Below, in pieces: positions 42,265-50,400 of a stretch of DNA of 60,621 nt. The notes below the pieces were generated by a model. The model had not been told where the DNA came from and made no database searches. It was given only the letters and a program-made list of their open reading frames with translations. The position numbers and the translations under genes were made by a program. Within the stretch, counting starts at the first letter, position 1; every line of letters starts with the position of its first letter. Location: the NCBI GenBank assembly GCA_934385475.1, contig CAKRPS010000013.1:1-60621 (forward strand), given 5' to 3'. The stretch is from an uncultured Lachnospiraceae bacterium (lineage in GTDB: Bacteria > Bacillota > Clostridia > Lachnospirales > Lachnospiraceae).

Positions 42265-44817
42265 ATGCAAAGCCAGAAATTTGAAGTGACGGGAATGACA
42301 TGTGCGGCATGCAGTGCTCATGTGGAAAAAGCTGTTCAGGCAGTTTCCGGGGTAAAGACAGTCAGCGTGAATCTTCTGATGAACAATATGCTGGTGGAGT
42401 ACGAAGCGCCGGCCACGCCACAGATGATCTGCGATGCGGTAGCGGCAGCAGGATATGGGGCAAAGAGTGCGGACGGGAAGAACAGTGTTAACGACGAAAA
42501 GCTTTTGGAGGATCATGAGACACCAAGACTGCGCCGCAGGCTGATCGCATCGGTGTGTCTTTTGATTCCGTTGATGTATGTGTCGATGGGAGCGCTGATG
42601 TGGGGATGGTATCTTCCGGCAGCCTTTGCGGAAAACCCATGGGCGATTGCGCTGTATGAACTTTTGCTGACCGGATTGGTGATGGTGATCAACCAGAAAT
42701 TTTTCATAAGCGGTTTTCGGGGCCTGATCCGTAGAGCTCCTAACATGGATACGCTGGTGGCGCTGGGAAGCACCGCGGCATTTGTATACAGCACAGCAGT
42801 GATGTTTCAGATGGGAGAGCATCTTTCCAAGGGACATGGAGACATGGCCATGCACAGCCTGCATGACATGTATTTTGAATCGGCAGCTATGATCCTGACA
42901 CTGATCACGGTTGGAAAAATGTTGGAGGCTTACAGCAAAGGCAAGACAACCAATGCGATCAAAGGGCTGATGAACCTCGCACCCAAAACAGCCCATGTGA
43001 TACGGAACGGGGAGGAGGTAACCATCCCGGCAGAAGAGATGACGGTCGGTGATATTTTTGTGGTACGTCCGGGAGAAAGCATTCCGGTAGACGGTGAAGT
43101 GACGGAAGGCGCGAGCGCGGTAGATGAGTCGGCACTTACCGGAGAAAGCCTGCCGGTCGACAAGCAGACCGGAAGCCGTGTGAGTGCGGCTACCCTGAAC
43201 CAGAATGGAATACTGACCTGTAAAGCGTCCAGAGTCGGGAAGGACACTACTCTGCAGCAGATCATTGACATGGTGGAAAACGCGGTGGCAACGAAGGCAC
43301 CGGTAGCACAGATTGCGGACAAGGTTTCCGGAGTCTTTGTGCCTGTGGTGATCGGCATAGCGTTAGTGACAGGAGCGGTATGGCTGATCGCCGGAGCAGG
43401 AGTTGGGAAAGCGCTGTCGCATGCGATCAGCGTACTGGTGATCAGCTGTCCCTGCTCCCTTGGGCTGGCAACACCGGTTGCGATCATGGTGGGCAACGGC
43501 ATGGGAGCCAGAAACGGAATCCTTTTTAAGAACGCGACCGCGTTAGAGCAGACCGGCAAAACGCAGTACGCGGTGCTGGATAAGACGGGAACCGTTACAG
43601 AAGGAAAGCCACGCGTGACAGACATTGCCGTGTTGGGAGCGGAAACCCAGGAGGAGCTTTTGCAGACGGCATATTCGTTGGAGAAAAACAGCGAGCATCC
43701 TCTGGCAAGGGCAATCTGTCTGGAGGCGGAAGAACGGCAGACAACTGCGAAAAAGATAGAGGGATTTACAGCGAAGCCCGGATGGGGAGTCGAAGGAATA
43801 CTGGATGGATACAGGATATCAGGTGGCAACAAAGCTCTTATGGAGGAGAAAGGCTTCCTCACATCGGAGGCAGCCAGGTTGGGCGACCACATGGCACAGG
43901 AAGGCAAGACGCCCTTGTATTTTGCAGATGAAAAAGGGCTTCTCGGCATCATTGCAGTGGCTGATGTGGTAAAAGAGGACAGCAAAGAGGCGATAAGGCA
44001 GCTAAAGGCTATGGGAATCTGTACGGTTATGCTGACCGGAGATAACTATCGTACAGCACATGCGATCGGAGATCAGGTTGGCCTGTCTGCGATCGTGGCA
44101 GATGTCCTGCCGGGAGACAAGGAGTCTGTGGTGAGAGAGCTCATGGAACATGGCAGGGTCGCAATGGTGGGAGACGGAATCAACGATGCACCGGCCCTGA
44201 CAAGGGCGGATGTCGGAATTGCCATTGGGGCAGGTGCGGATGTGGCACTTGATGCTGCGGATGTGGTATTGATGAAATCTACCCTGATGGATGTGGCAGC
44301 AGCGATCCGGTTGTCCAGACAGACCCTGAAAAATATCCATGAGAATCTTTTCTGGGCATTTTTCTACAACTGTATTGGGATTCCGCTTGCGGCGGGTGTG
44401 CTTATTCCTGCATTCGGACTGAATCTCAATCCCATGTTCGCTGCGGCGGCAATGAGTCTGTCCAGCGTATGCGTCGTGACGAACGCACTTCGGCTGAACC
44501 TGTTTGACGTGGGCTCATCCCGAAAAGATAAAGAACGGAAATTGCCGGCAGCACCGGACTTTCTGATAAAAGCTTCATTGGAGAATAAGGAGGAAGATAA
44601 AATGGTAAAGGTTTTGAAGGTAGAAGGAATGATGTGTGCACATTGTCAGGCACATGTGCAGAAGGCACTGGAAGCGGTTGACGGTGCAAAGAAGGTTGTT
44701 GTAGATCTGGATGGCGGAACGGCAACGGTGACAATGGAACAGGAAATTCCCGATGAAAAGCTCAAGAATGCGGTGACAGAAGCCGGATATCAGGTTACCG
44801 GTTGTGCAAGACAGTAG
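42265..44817 (+). CDS. copA: Copper-exporting P1B-type ATPase with N- and C-terminal metal-binding domains
   Basis: 850 residues. Order: N-terminal HMA domain ([10 protein letters not shown]), membrane helices, actuator domain ([13 protein letters not shown]), the transmembrane metal site CPC (about 395-397), phosphorylation site DKTGT (Asp about 439), [16 protein letters not shown], the last two helices, then a linker and a second HMA domain ([10 protein letters not shown]) at the very end. C-terminal HMA domains are unusual in CopA. GGAG supports ATG 42265; ATG 42250 lacks a ribosome site. The last domain has its own ribosome site and start (44602). Confidence 0.93.
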   Translation: MQSQKFEVTGMTCAACSAHVEKAVQAVSGVKTVSVNLLMNNMLVEYEAPATPQMICDAVAAAGYGAKSADGKNSVNDEKLLEDHETPRLRRRLIASVCLLIPLMYVSMGALMWGWYLPAAFAENPWAIALYELLLTGLVMVINQKFFISGFRGLIRRAPNMDTLVALGSTAAFVYSTAVMFQMGEHLSKGHGDMAMHSLHDMYFESAAMILTLITVGKMLEAYSKGKTTNAIKGLMNLAPKTAHVIRNGEEVTIPAEEMTVGDIFVVRPGESIPVDGEVTEGASAVDESALTGESLPVDKQTGSRVSAATLNQNGILTCKASRVGKDTTLQQIIDMVENAVATKAPVAQIADKVSGVFVPVVIGIALVTGAVWLIAGAGVGKALSHAISVLVISCPCSLGLATPVAIMVGNGMGARNGILFKNATALEQTGKTQYAVLDKTGTVTEGKPRVTDIAVLGAETQEELLQTAYSLEKNSEHPLARAICLEAEERQTTAKKIEGFTAKPGWGVEGILDGYRISGGNKALMEEKGFLTSEAARLGDHMAQEGKTPLYFADEKGLLGIIAVADVVKEDSKEAIRQLKAMGICTVMLTGDNYRTAHAIGDQVGLSAIVADVLPGDKESVVRELMEHGRVAMVGDGINDAPALTRADVGIAIGAGADVALDAADVVLMKSTLMDVAAAIRLSRQTLKNIHENLFWAFFYNCIGIPLAAGVLIPAFGLNLNPMFAAAAMSLSSVCVVTNALRLNLFDVGSSRKDKERKLPAAPDFLIKASLENKEEDKMVKVLKVEGMMCAHCQAHVQKALEAVDGAKKVVVDLDGGTATVTMEQEIPDEKLKNAVTEAGYQVTGCARQ
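44602..44817 (+). CDS. Nested CopZ-like copper chaperone from internal start in copA
   Basis: Inside copA and in the same frame, AAGGAGG (44587-44593) is followed eight bases later by ATG 44602. Translation from here yields 71 residues beginning [19 protein letters not shown], precisely a CopZ-type chaperone. The layout looks like a copA-copZ pair whose intergenic stop has been lost, leaving the copZ initiation signals alive. Two products, CopA with an attached chaperone and free CopZ, are expected. This is inferred from sequence alone. Confidence 0.6.
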   Translation: MVKVLKVEGMMCAHCQAHVQKALEAVDGAKKVVVDLDGGTATVTMEQEIPDEKLKNAVTEAGYQVTGCARQ

Positions 44818-44852
44818 GGCGTTGGTAAGAAATGGACAAAGAATTATGCAAC

Positions 44853-44966
44853 ATGTATAGGAAAGGTAAGTTTTGTTGGTCATGTTGTCAGAAATCAGGA
44901 AAATGCTGGTTGCGAGTAAGCAATTTCTACAATGGAAAGAGAAATCTTTGTGAAATAGTGGTATAG
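44853..44966 (+). other. Cys-rich 37-codon open frame overlapping the msmK promoter (doubtful)
   Basis: ATG 44853 opens 37 codons with five Cys (FCWSCCQKSGKC and NLC). No ribosome site precedes it, and its end overlaps the likely promoter of the ATPase gene. It contains, in frame, the fourth copy of the 30-nt element (44895-44924). It could be a small zinc-binding peptide or chance. Confidence 0.25.
44895..44924. repeat. 30-nt intergenic element, copy near msmK
   Basis: Shares GGAAAATGC and GAGTAAG-like ends with the copy at 10911-10940 (about 19 of 30 bases by gap-free alignment). It lies upstream of the MsmK-type gene. Confidence 0.4.
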
Positions 44967-44992
44967 CAAAGCAGAGGGAAGTCCGCTATACT
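44961..44992 (+). promoter_or_regulatory. Promoter and inverted repeat of the MsmK-type gene
   Basis: GTATAGC (44961) and GCTATAC (44985) are perfect inverted arms. TATACT at 44987-44992 can serve as -10, with the weak -35 TAGCAA in the left arm 17 bases away. A regulator bound to the arms would cover both boxes. Confidence 0.5.
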
Positions 44993-45063
44993 AAACACAG
45001 ATTCAGTTAATACCCGAAGCGGTATTACAACCATTGAGAAAATAAAAATTATAGGAGGCAATT

Positions 45064-46173
45064 ATGGCAAGTTTATCATTAAAGAATGTATGCAAGGTAT
45101 ATCCTAACGGATTCGAAGCTGTTAAGGATTTCAACCTTGAGATCGCAGATCAGGAATTTATCATTTTCGTAGGACCTTCAGGTTGTGGTAAATCTACAAC
45201 ACTTCGTATGATCGCTGGTCTGGAAGACATTTCTTCCGGTGAATTGAAGATTGGTGACAGAGTAGTAAACGATGTAGAGCCGAAGGACAGAGATATCGCA
45301 ATGGTATTCCAGAACTACGCTCTGTATCCGCATATGTCCGTATATGACAATATGGCATTCGGTCTGAAGCTGAGAAAAGTTCCGAAGGATGAGATCGACA
45401 AGATGGTTAAAGAAGCAGCTAAGGTCCTTGATCTGACAGCTCTTCTGGATCGTAAGCCGAAGGCTCTTTCCGGTGGACAGAGACAGCGTGTTGCTATGGG
45501 ACGTGCTATCGTTCGTAATCCTAAGGTATTCCTTATGGATGAGCCTCTTTCCAACCTGGATGCAAAGCTTCGTGTACAGATGCGTATTGAGATCGCTAAG
45601 CTGCATCAGAGATTAGGTACCACCATCATCTACGTTACACATGACCAGACAGAGGCTATGACCCTTGGTACAAGAATCGTAGTTATGAAGGATGGTGTTA
45701 TCCAGCAGGTAGATACACCTCAGAACTTATATGAGAAGCCGCAGAACCTGTTCGTAGCAGGATTCATGGGATCTCCTCAGATGAACTTCCTGGATGCAAC
45801 AGTAGAGGCAAATGGTGATTCCGCAAGCCTTAAGGTTGCAGGTCAGACAATCCCGCTTCCTCCGGCAAAGGCTAAGAAGCTGATTGAAGGTGGTTATGCA
45901 GGAAAGACCGTAACATTCGGCATTCGTCCTGAGGATGTGTATGATTCCGAAATGTTCATTGAGACAGCTAAGTGTACATTCGAGTCTACCATCAAGGTAT
46001 ACGAATTGCTTGGTGCTGAGGTTTACTTATACTTTGACCTTGCTGAGTTCCCGATTACAGCAAGAGTAGATTCCCGTACAACAGCAAGACCTGGTGATAC
46101 CGTTAAGTTTGCTTTTGATGTTGAGAAAATCCACATCTTCGACAAAGAGACAGAGCAGATCATCACAAACTAG
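45064..46173 (+). CDS. msmK: Sugar ABC transporter ATPase, MsmK/UgpC type
   Basis: 369 residues with Walker A GPSGCGKST, Q-loop, signature LSGGQRQR, Walker B FLMDEPLSNLD and a C-terminal TOBE/MalK-type regulatory domain (FGIRPEDVYDSE). No permease or binding protein adjoins it. In Firmicutes MsmK is a shared ATPase energising many CUT1 sugar importers encoded elsewhere. The strongly biased codons fit an abundant protein. AGGAGG is seven bases before the ATG. It is followed by a terminator and a PucR/CdaR-type gene. Confidence 0.92.
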   Translation: MASLSLKNVCKVYPNGFEAVKDFNLEIADQEFIIFVGPSGCGKSTTLRMIAGLEDISSGELKIGDRVVNDVEPKDRDIAMVFQNYALYPHMSVYDNMAFGLKLRKVPKDEIDKMVKEAAKVLDLTALLDRKPKALSGGQRQRVAMGRAIVRNPKVFLMDEPLSNLDAKLRVQMRIEIAKLHQRLGTTIIYVTHDQTEAMTLGTRIVVMKDGVIQQVDTPQNLYEKPQNLFVAGFMGSPQMNFLDATVEANGDSASLKVAGQTIPLPPAKAKKLIEGGYAGKTVTFGIRPEDVYDSEMFIETAKCTFESTIKVYELLGAEVYLYFDLAEFPITARVDSRTTARPGDTVKFAFDVEKIHIFDKETEQIITN

Positions 46174-46186
46174 TATGAGACAGATC

Positions 46187-46216
46187 AAGGGAGATGCCTG
46201 TGCATCTCCCTTATTT
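46187..46216 (+). terminator. Terminator of the MsmK-type gene
   Basis: AAGGGAGATGC and GCATCTCCCTT form a perfect 11-bp stem with a 4-nt loop, followed by ATTTTA. Confidence 0.85.
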
Positions 46217-46222
46217 TACTTT

Positions 46223-46252
46223 ATGGGAAATTGCTCGTAAGTGGTGGGAAAT
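46223..46252. repeat. 30-nt intergenic element, copy after msmK
   Basis: Gap-free alignment with 10911-10940 gives about 22 of 30 identical bases (GGAAATTGCTCG, GTGGTG). As at 10881, it follows a terminator hairpin by about ten bases and precedes the next gene. Confidence 0.45.
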
Positions 46253-46279
46253 CAATAATAAGAACAGGAGAATCACTGC

Positions 46280-47368
46280 ATGATTTCAAGTCAGGTTATA
46301 AAATCCAACATAGAAGAGCTAAAGGCGATCACTAAGATCGATCTGGGTGTGTGGGATCTTGATGGAAGACCTGTGGTTGCAACCTTTGACACAGAGGAAA
46401 TTGCCCCTGTGATGATAACGGGATTTGCAGATTCACAGGCTGACAGTCAGGTAATTGGTCCGCATCATCTGATGAAGATAATGGATGAAGAGGAGCTGCT
46501 CTTTATTTTGGACGCAAAAGGAATTGCCGAGGATACTTATATGATCGGAAAGATTGCTGTGAGTCAGTTGCAGCATCTGATTGCCGCCTATAAGGAACGA
46601 TATGACCGTAACAACTTTTTTCAGAATCTTCTGCTCGACAACATGCTCCTGGTAGATATTTATAACCGTGCCAAGAAGCTGCATATTGAGTGCAGCATGC
46701 CGAGAGCCGTATTCCTGATTGAGACTGGAGAAGAGAGAGATACGACGGCATCTGAACTTCTCAATGGAATGTTTACCTTCCAGAATGGAGATTATATTAC
46801 GGCTGTTGATGAGAGCAGCGTGATTCTGATCAAGGCACTGACACCGGACGATACATATGACAAGCTTGAGCAGATAGCGAATACTATTGTGGATATGATG
46901 AGTATGGAAGCAATGCTCAATGTAAGGGTGGCGTACGGAACAATTGTCGGAGAGCTGAAGGAAGTATCGAAATCCTACAAGGAAGCCAAAATGGCGTTGG
47001 ATGTTGGAAAGATCTTTTATGCCGAGAAAAAGGTGACAGCCTACAATACGCTCGGTATTGGAAGACTCATATACCAGTTGCCGGTAAATCTCTGTAAAAT
47101 TTTTATTGATGAGATTTTCGGGGAAAATGTGCCGGATGATCTGGACGAGGAGATTCTGACAACGATCAATAAATTCTTTGAGAACAACCTGAATGTATCG
47201 GAGACATCAAGACAGCTTTTCATCCACCGGAATACGCTGGTATATCGACTGGAGAAGCTGCAAAAGAGTACCGGGCTGGATGTGAGAACCTTTGACGATG
47301 CCCTGACATTTAAGATCGCTCTGATGGTCGTAAATTACATGAAATATTTAAATTCATTGGATTATTAA
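46280..47368 (+). CDS. PucR/CdaR-type transcriptional regulator
   Basis: 362 residues. The C-terminal helix-turn-helix of the PucR family is clear (NVSETSRQLFIHRNTLVYRLEKLQKSTGLD), preceded by a GGDEF-like degenerate middle domain typical of CdaR proteins (VAYGTIVGELKEVSKSYKEAKMALDVG). The N-terminal part resembles a sugar-diacid or PAS-like sensor. Its place right after the MsmK-type gene suggests it controls sugar transport energisation, perhaps through the inverted repeat at 44961. The effector is unknown. Confidence 0.85.
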   Translation: MISSQVIKSNIEELKAITKIDLGVWDLDGRPVVATFDTEEIAPVMITGFADSQADSQVIGPHHLMKIMDEEELLFILDAKGIAEDTYMIGKIAVSQLQHLIAAYKERYDRNNFFQNLLLDNMLLVDIYNRAKKLHIECSMPRAVFLIETGEERDTTASELLNGMFTFQNGDYITAVDESSVILIKALTPDDTYDKLEQIANTIVDMMSMEAMLNVRVAYGTIVGELKEVSKSYKEAKMALDVGKIFYAEKKVTAYNTLGIGRLIYQLPVNLCKIFIDEIFGENVPDDLDEEILTTINKFFENNLNVSETSRQLFIHRNTLVYRLEKLQKSTGLDVRTFDDALTFKIALMVVNYMKYLNSLDY

Positions 47369-47382
47369 GAGAGTAAGTCATA

Positions 47383-47452
47383 ATAACCCCTCCGTATTGC
47401 ATACACTGATAGCGGGACAAACAGCAGTGTGCAAGGAGGGGTTATGTTTTTT
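47383..47452 (+). terminator. Long terminator hairpin containing the ribosome site and start codon of the next gene
   Basis: ATAACCCCTCC pairs with GGAGGGGTTAT, continued by TTGCA/TGCAA and CACTG/CAGTG with small bulges; the loop is about 16 bases. The T-run (47447-47452) is codons 2 and 3 of the following gene, and GGAGG (47435-47439) is its ribosome site. The structure can end the regulator transcript and silence translation of read-through RNA. Confidence 0.75.
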
Positions 47453-48346
47453 AAGGAAATTATTTATTTGACATATTATCAGGCGGAAGAGAAAAAAGGA
47501 AATGCCGGTTATGCAAAGGTAGAAATCCGGGATGGAGAGGGCATCCTTTGCCTGACAGCAAAGGGAATTCCCGACATATGGAGTGGGGTCTATCCTGTTT
47601 CTGTGTATGATGGAGAAAAGAGAATACAGGAAGGAAAGATCACGATACGAAGTGGCTGTGCGGGGGAGAGCTTTAGGATTCCGGGTGTCCAGAGCATCGA
47701 CCGCGTTGAGATTATGCTGGGAAGTTCCTGCAGAGTTGAAGGTGCGTCCAAAAACTATATTTGTAGTGAAAAAAGGGAGAATCAAAGAAAAGAGCACGCG
47801 CAGGAAGCACCGGAGAAGAAGACCAAAGAAAAGCAGGTGCAGGTGGTTGAGAAAAAGGCAACTGAAATGCAGGTGCCGGAGAGACAGACACAGGTGGTGG
47901 AGAAGAAGACGTCGGCGGCACAGCAGCAGACAGAGGAAAGAAGAAGCTTGACAATGCAATTTCGCACGGATGAACGAAAAGCTTCTGAGACGCAGCAGGA
48001 GGTCAGAGAGGACAAGTGGGAGCAGATCCTAAATACCTACGAGGTTTTGCATCCTTACGGAGATGACCGGACGTACATAAAGTTAGAGCCGAAGGATTTC
48101 GTCATTATGCAGGCAAAATATCAAAACCTGGTGAATAACAGTTTCCTGTTACATGGATTTTATAACTATCGATATCTTATTTTGGGAAAAGAGAAGGAAA
48201 CAGAATATTATTTGGGAGTGCCGGGAGTATTCTATGAACGGGAAAAAATGGTCGCCCTGATGTTTGGATTTGAAGCCTTTGAATGTGAAGGCGGGATAGC
48301 AAGACCGGGTGGATTTGGTTATTACCTGCGCAAAGTGGAACTGTGA
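47444..48346 (+). CDS. DUF6128-like protein of unknown function
   Basis: 300 residues with three parts. An N-terminal beta-rich domain (about 1-95, MFFKEIIYLTYYQAEEKKG) looks like a small adhesion- or carbohydrate-type fold. A low-complexity Gln/Lys/Glu linker with repeats of VVEKK and TEMQVPERQTQ-like units spans about 105-185. A C-terminal domain (ILNTYEVLHPYGDDRTYIKLEPKDF to the end) recalls Lachnospiraceae DUF6128. No signal peptide or membrane helix. The start lies in the terminator hairpin, so expression may need a promoter inside the regulator gene. Confidence 0.65.
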   Translation: MFFKEIIYLTYYQAEEKKGNAGYAKVEIRDGEGILCLTAKGIPDIWSGVYPVSVYDGEKRIQEGKITIRSGCAGESFRIPGVQSIDRVEIMLGSSCRVEGASKNYICSEKRENQRKEHAQEAPEKKTKEKQVQVVEKKATEMQVPERQTQVVEKKTSAAQQQTEERRSLTMQFRTDERKASETQQEVREDKWEQILNTYEVLHPYGDDRTYIKLEPKDFVIMQAKYQNLVNNSFLLHGFYNYRYLILGKEKETEYYLGVPGVFYEREKMVALMFGFEAFECEGGIARPGGFGYYLRKVEL

Positions 48347-48349
48347 CGA

Positions 48350-49267
48350 TCAGAGACCTTCACCGTCAAAGGAAGGGATAAAGCTTTCGGAGGCTGTCTC
48401 ACCCTCCTGAATAAAGCCATTTTCAATACCGATGGAAATGGCGTAATCGATCATCCGGTCGTAAGCTTTGGACGAAATTGTCCGGTTGAGCTCCGGGAAC
48501 TGCGCAACGGTAGAAAGAGGCGTATACTGGTTCATGATGCTGATGTAAATCTGCTCTCCGTAGGTTTTGTGGAGATATTGCAGAACGGCGCGGGAATCTT
48601 CCTCGCAGCCGGGGAGCATCAGGTGGCGGACAATGACGCCCTTTTTTATCAGAGAGTCCTCGTCTGTCTCAAATACAGCAGCAGGAATCTGCCGGACCAT
48701 TTCCGCAATGGCGGCACTTGCCACCTCAAAATAATCGGGAGCGGCGGAATATTTGCTGCTCAGGGTAGAAGAAAAATATTTCAAGTCAGGTAAATAAACG
48801 TCGATCAGTCCCTCCAGCGATCTGAGCACATCCACCTTTTCGTAAGCGGAGGTATTGTAAACAACCGGAATGGTCAGGCCATACATTTTGGCCTGTGTCA
48901 GCGCAGTGATAATTTGTGGGATATAATGACTGGGAGTGACAAGATTGATGTTGTGAGCTCCCTTGTCCTGAAGCATGAGAAAAATATCGGAAAGATGCTC
49001 CGGCGTAAGTTTTCTGCCGTTTCTGGCATGGGCGATATCATAGTTCTGACAGAAGACACAGCCTATATTACAGCCGCAGAAAAAAACAGCTCCGGAACCG
49101 TTCGCTCCGGAAATACAGGGTTCTTCCCACATATGAAGAGCTGCTCTTGCAGCGAGAAGATCAGAAGTACACTGACAGTAGCCTGTCTCACCGATCAGAC
49201 GGTTCACATGACATTCTCTCGGACAGAGAGTGCAGTCAGACATATCAAAAAGGGGATTTTCAATCAT
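48350..49267 (-). CDS. Radical SAM protein, pyruvate formate-lyase activase-like
   Basis: 305 residues. The radical SAM iron-sulphur motif is CGCNIGCVFC near residue 65, preceded by a Cys-rich N-terminal knuckle (CTLCPRECHVNR, YCQC). It resembles the PflA-like family with DUF-type substrate unknown (YgiQ/AmmeMemo-like group). A glycyl-radical enzyme partner is not seen nearby. It is convergent with the 47444 gene, with three bases between the two stops. It lies downstream of the SRP RNA on the same strand. Confidence 0.85.
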   Translation of the reverse strand: MIENPLFDMSDCTLCPRECHVNRLIGETGYCQCTSDLLAARAALHMWEEPCISGANGSGAVFFCGCNIGCVFCQNYDIAHARNGRKLTPEHLSDIFLMLQDKGAHNINLVTPSHYIPQIITALTQAKMYGLTIPVVYNTSAYEKVDVLRSLEGLIDVYLPDLKYFSSTLSSKYSAAPDYFEVASAAIAEMVRQIPAAVFETDEDSLIKKGVIVRHLMLPGCEEDSRAVLQYLHKTYGEQIYISIMNQYTPLSTVAQFPELNRTISSKAYDRMIDYAISIGIENGFIQEGETASESFIPSFDGEGL

Positions 49268-49307
49268 TTCTTCAGACCTCTGAAAAAGCGCATCAGAATA
49301 AGCAAAT

Positions 49308-49570
49308 ACCGTGCGCTTTCTGTCGAACTTAACCCATATACGTTACCTTTACAGTTAACTCCGCCAGGCACCCTCACGGCACATGAAAGCTTCCACTTAG
49401 TGCTGCTGTGTTCCCACCCTGACACGGTTCACGGATTTCCATTGCGCAAGACCCAAACTTCAACGCCACTTATAAAGGGCAGCTATACAGGCATACGTCC
49501 TCGATCAAGCATGACCCCCACTGGAGCGGATTGTGGGTACAGGGCACCGCTAACGCCCCGGCTGCACGGT
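49308..49570 (-). ncRNA. ffs: Signal recognition particle RNA, large bacterial type
   Basis: On the minus strand, ends ACCGTGC and GCACGGT pair to close a 263-nt RNA. Hallmarks of the Bacillus-type SRP RNA are present: GCGGTGCCCTGTACCC near the 5' end, GTTTGGGTCTTGCGCAA, and the SRP-protein-binding helix 8 around GTCAGGGTGGGAACACAGCAGC with GGAA loop and AGCAGC motif, then GGTGCCTGGC. It includes the Alu-type domain absent from E. coli 4.5S RNA. It is transcribed after the tRNA-Ser gene. Confidence 0.93.
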
Positions 49571-49573
49571 AAA

Positions 49574-49662
49574 CGGAGGAGGAGGGATTTGAACCCTCGC
49601 GCCGGTGCAACCGACCTACTGGTGTTCGAAGCCAGACCCTTCAGCCTCTTGGGTACTCCTCC
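49574..49662 (-). tRNA. tRNA-Ser (CGA)
   Basis: 89 nt on the minus strand with a perfect 7-bp acceptor stem (GGAGGAG/CTCCTCC), long variable arm typical of serine tRNA, anticodon loop TTCGAAC giving CGA, and T-arm GAGGGTTCAAATCCCTC. The anticodon stem has one C-A pair at the loop side. CCA is not encoded. It lies four bases upstream of the SRP RNA. Confidence 0.9.
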
Positions 49663-49673
49663 ATATGAAATAG

Positions 49674-49702
49674 ATTATAAGTTGAATCGAATCGAATGTC
49701 CA
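49674..49702 (-). promoter_or_regulatory. Promoter of the tRNA-Ser/SRP RNA unit
   Basis: Reading the minus strand, TGGACA and TATAAT are 17 bases apart, and TATAAT ends 11 bases before the tRNA. Confidence 0.75.
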
Positions 49703-49779
49703 GCCCTTTTTTGGCGGGAATCATTCGGCTAGGCATTTTTTGTCAAAAATGTGGTAAGATATCAAGGTGAGATAAAATC

Positions 49780-50331
49780 ATGCAGAAAGAGGCACGAAGC
49801 GGTATGACAAATGATGAAAAATACATGAAGGAAGCGATCCGGCAGGCCAAAAAGGCGTACGCGCTGGGAGAAGTGCCGATTGGCTGCGTGATCGTCTATC
49901 AGGATAAAATTATCGGACGGGGTTATAACAGAAGAAACACCGACAAAAATACGCTTTCCCATGCGGAGATTACCGCGATCAATAAGGCCAGCAAAAAGAT
50001 TGGCGACTGGCGGCTGGAGGATTGTACCCTCTATGTGACATTGGAGCCCTGCCAGATGTGTTCCGGTGCAATCGTACAGGCAAGGATAACCCGTGTGGTC
50101 ATGGGAGCGATGAACCCCAAGGCCGGGTGCGGTGGCTCAATTCTGAACATTCTGGAAATGCCACAATTTAACCATCAGGTTCAGGTGGAAAGAGGTGTGC
50201 TGGGCGAAGAATGCACGGAGCTGCTGACAACTTTTTTCCGGGAGCTGCGCGAGCGTAACAGACTGGAAAAGCAGAAAATACGGGAACTGGAGATGAATCA
50301 GAGTGCGGAAGAGTCCTCAAATTGCAGTTGA
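49780..50331 (+). CDS. tadA: tRNA-specific adenosine deaminase
   Basis: 183 residues, slightly long for the family owing to a charged C-terminal tail. The deaminase zinc site is SHAEITAI (His and catalytic Glu) with EPCQMCSGA. TadA converts A34 of tRNA-Arg (ACG) to inosine; Ile and Arg decoding depend on it. AAGGTGAG nine bases upstream favours ATG 49780; ATG 49804 would give a shorter, more typical protein. It is divergent from the tRNA/SRP unit. Confidence 0.94.
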   Translation: MQKEARSGMTNDEKYMKEAIRQAKKAYALGEVPIGCVIVYQDKIIGRGYNRRNTDKNTLSHAEITAINKASKKIGDWRLEDCTLYVTLEPCQMCSGAIVQARITRVVMGAMNPKAGCGGSILNILEMPQFNHQVQVERGVLGEECTELLTTFFRELRERNRLEKQKIRELEMNQSAEESSNCS

Positions 50332-50356
50332 GAACACCTCGCAAATAGGCTATAAT
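50328..50356 (+). promoter_or_regulatory. Promoter of the phosphofructokinase gene
   Basis: TTGAGA (50328-50333) and TATAAT (50351-50356) have exact 17-base spacing, 44 bases before the gene. The -35 overlaps the end of tadA. Confidence 0.75.
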
Positions 50357-50400
50357 AAGTGCAAAAGATTTGAATTTAAAATGAAACAGGAGGAAGCGAA

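Noticed and set aside
44853..44966. Cys-rich small protein as a certain gene
   Set aside because: No ribosome site and overlap with the promoter of the next gene; listed only as a doubtful open frame.
48914..49732. A 272-codon open frame on the plus strand
   Set aside because: It runs across the SRP RNA and tRNA-Ser genes, which are clear on the other strand.
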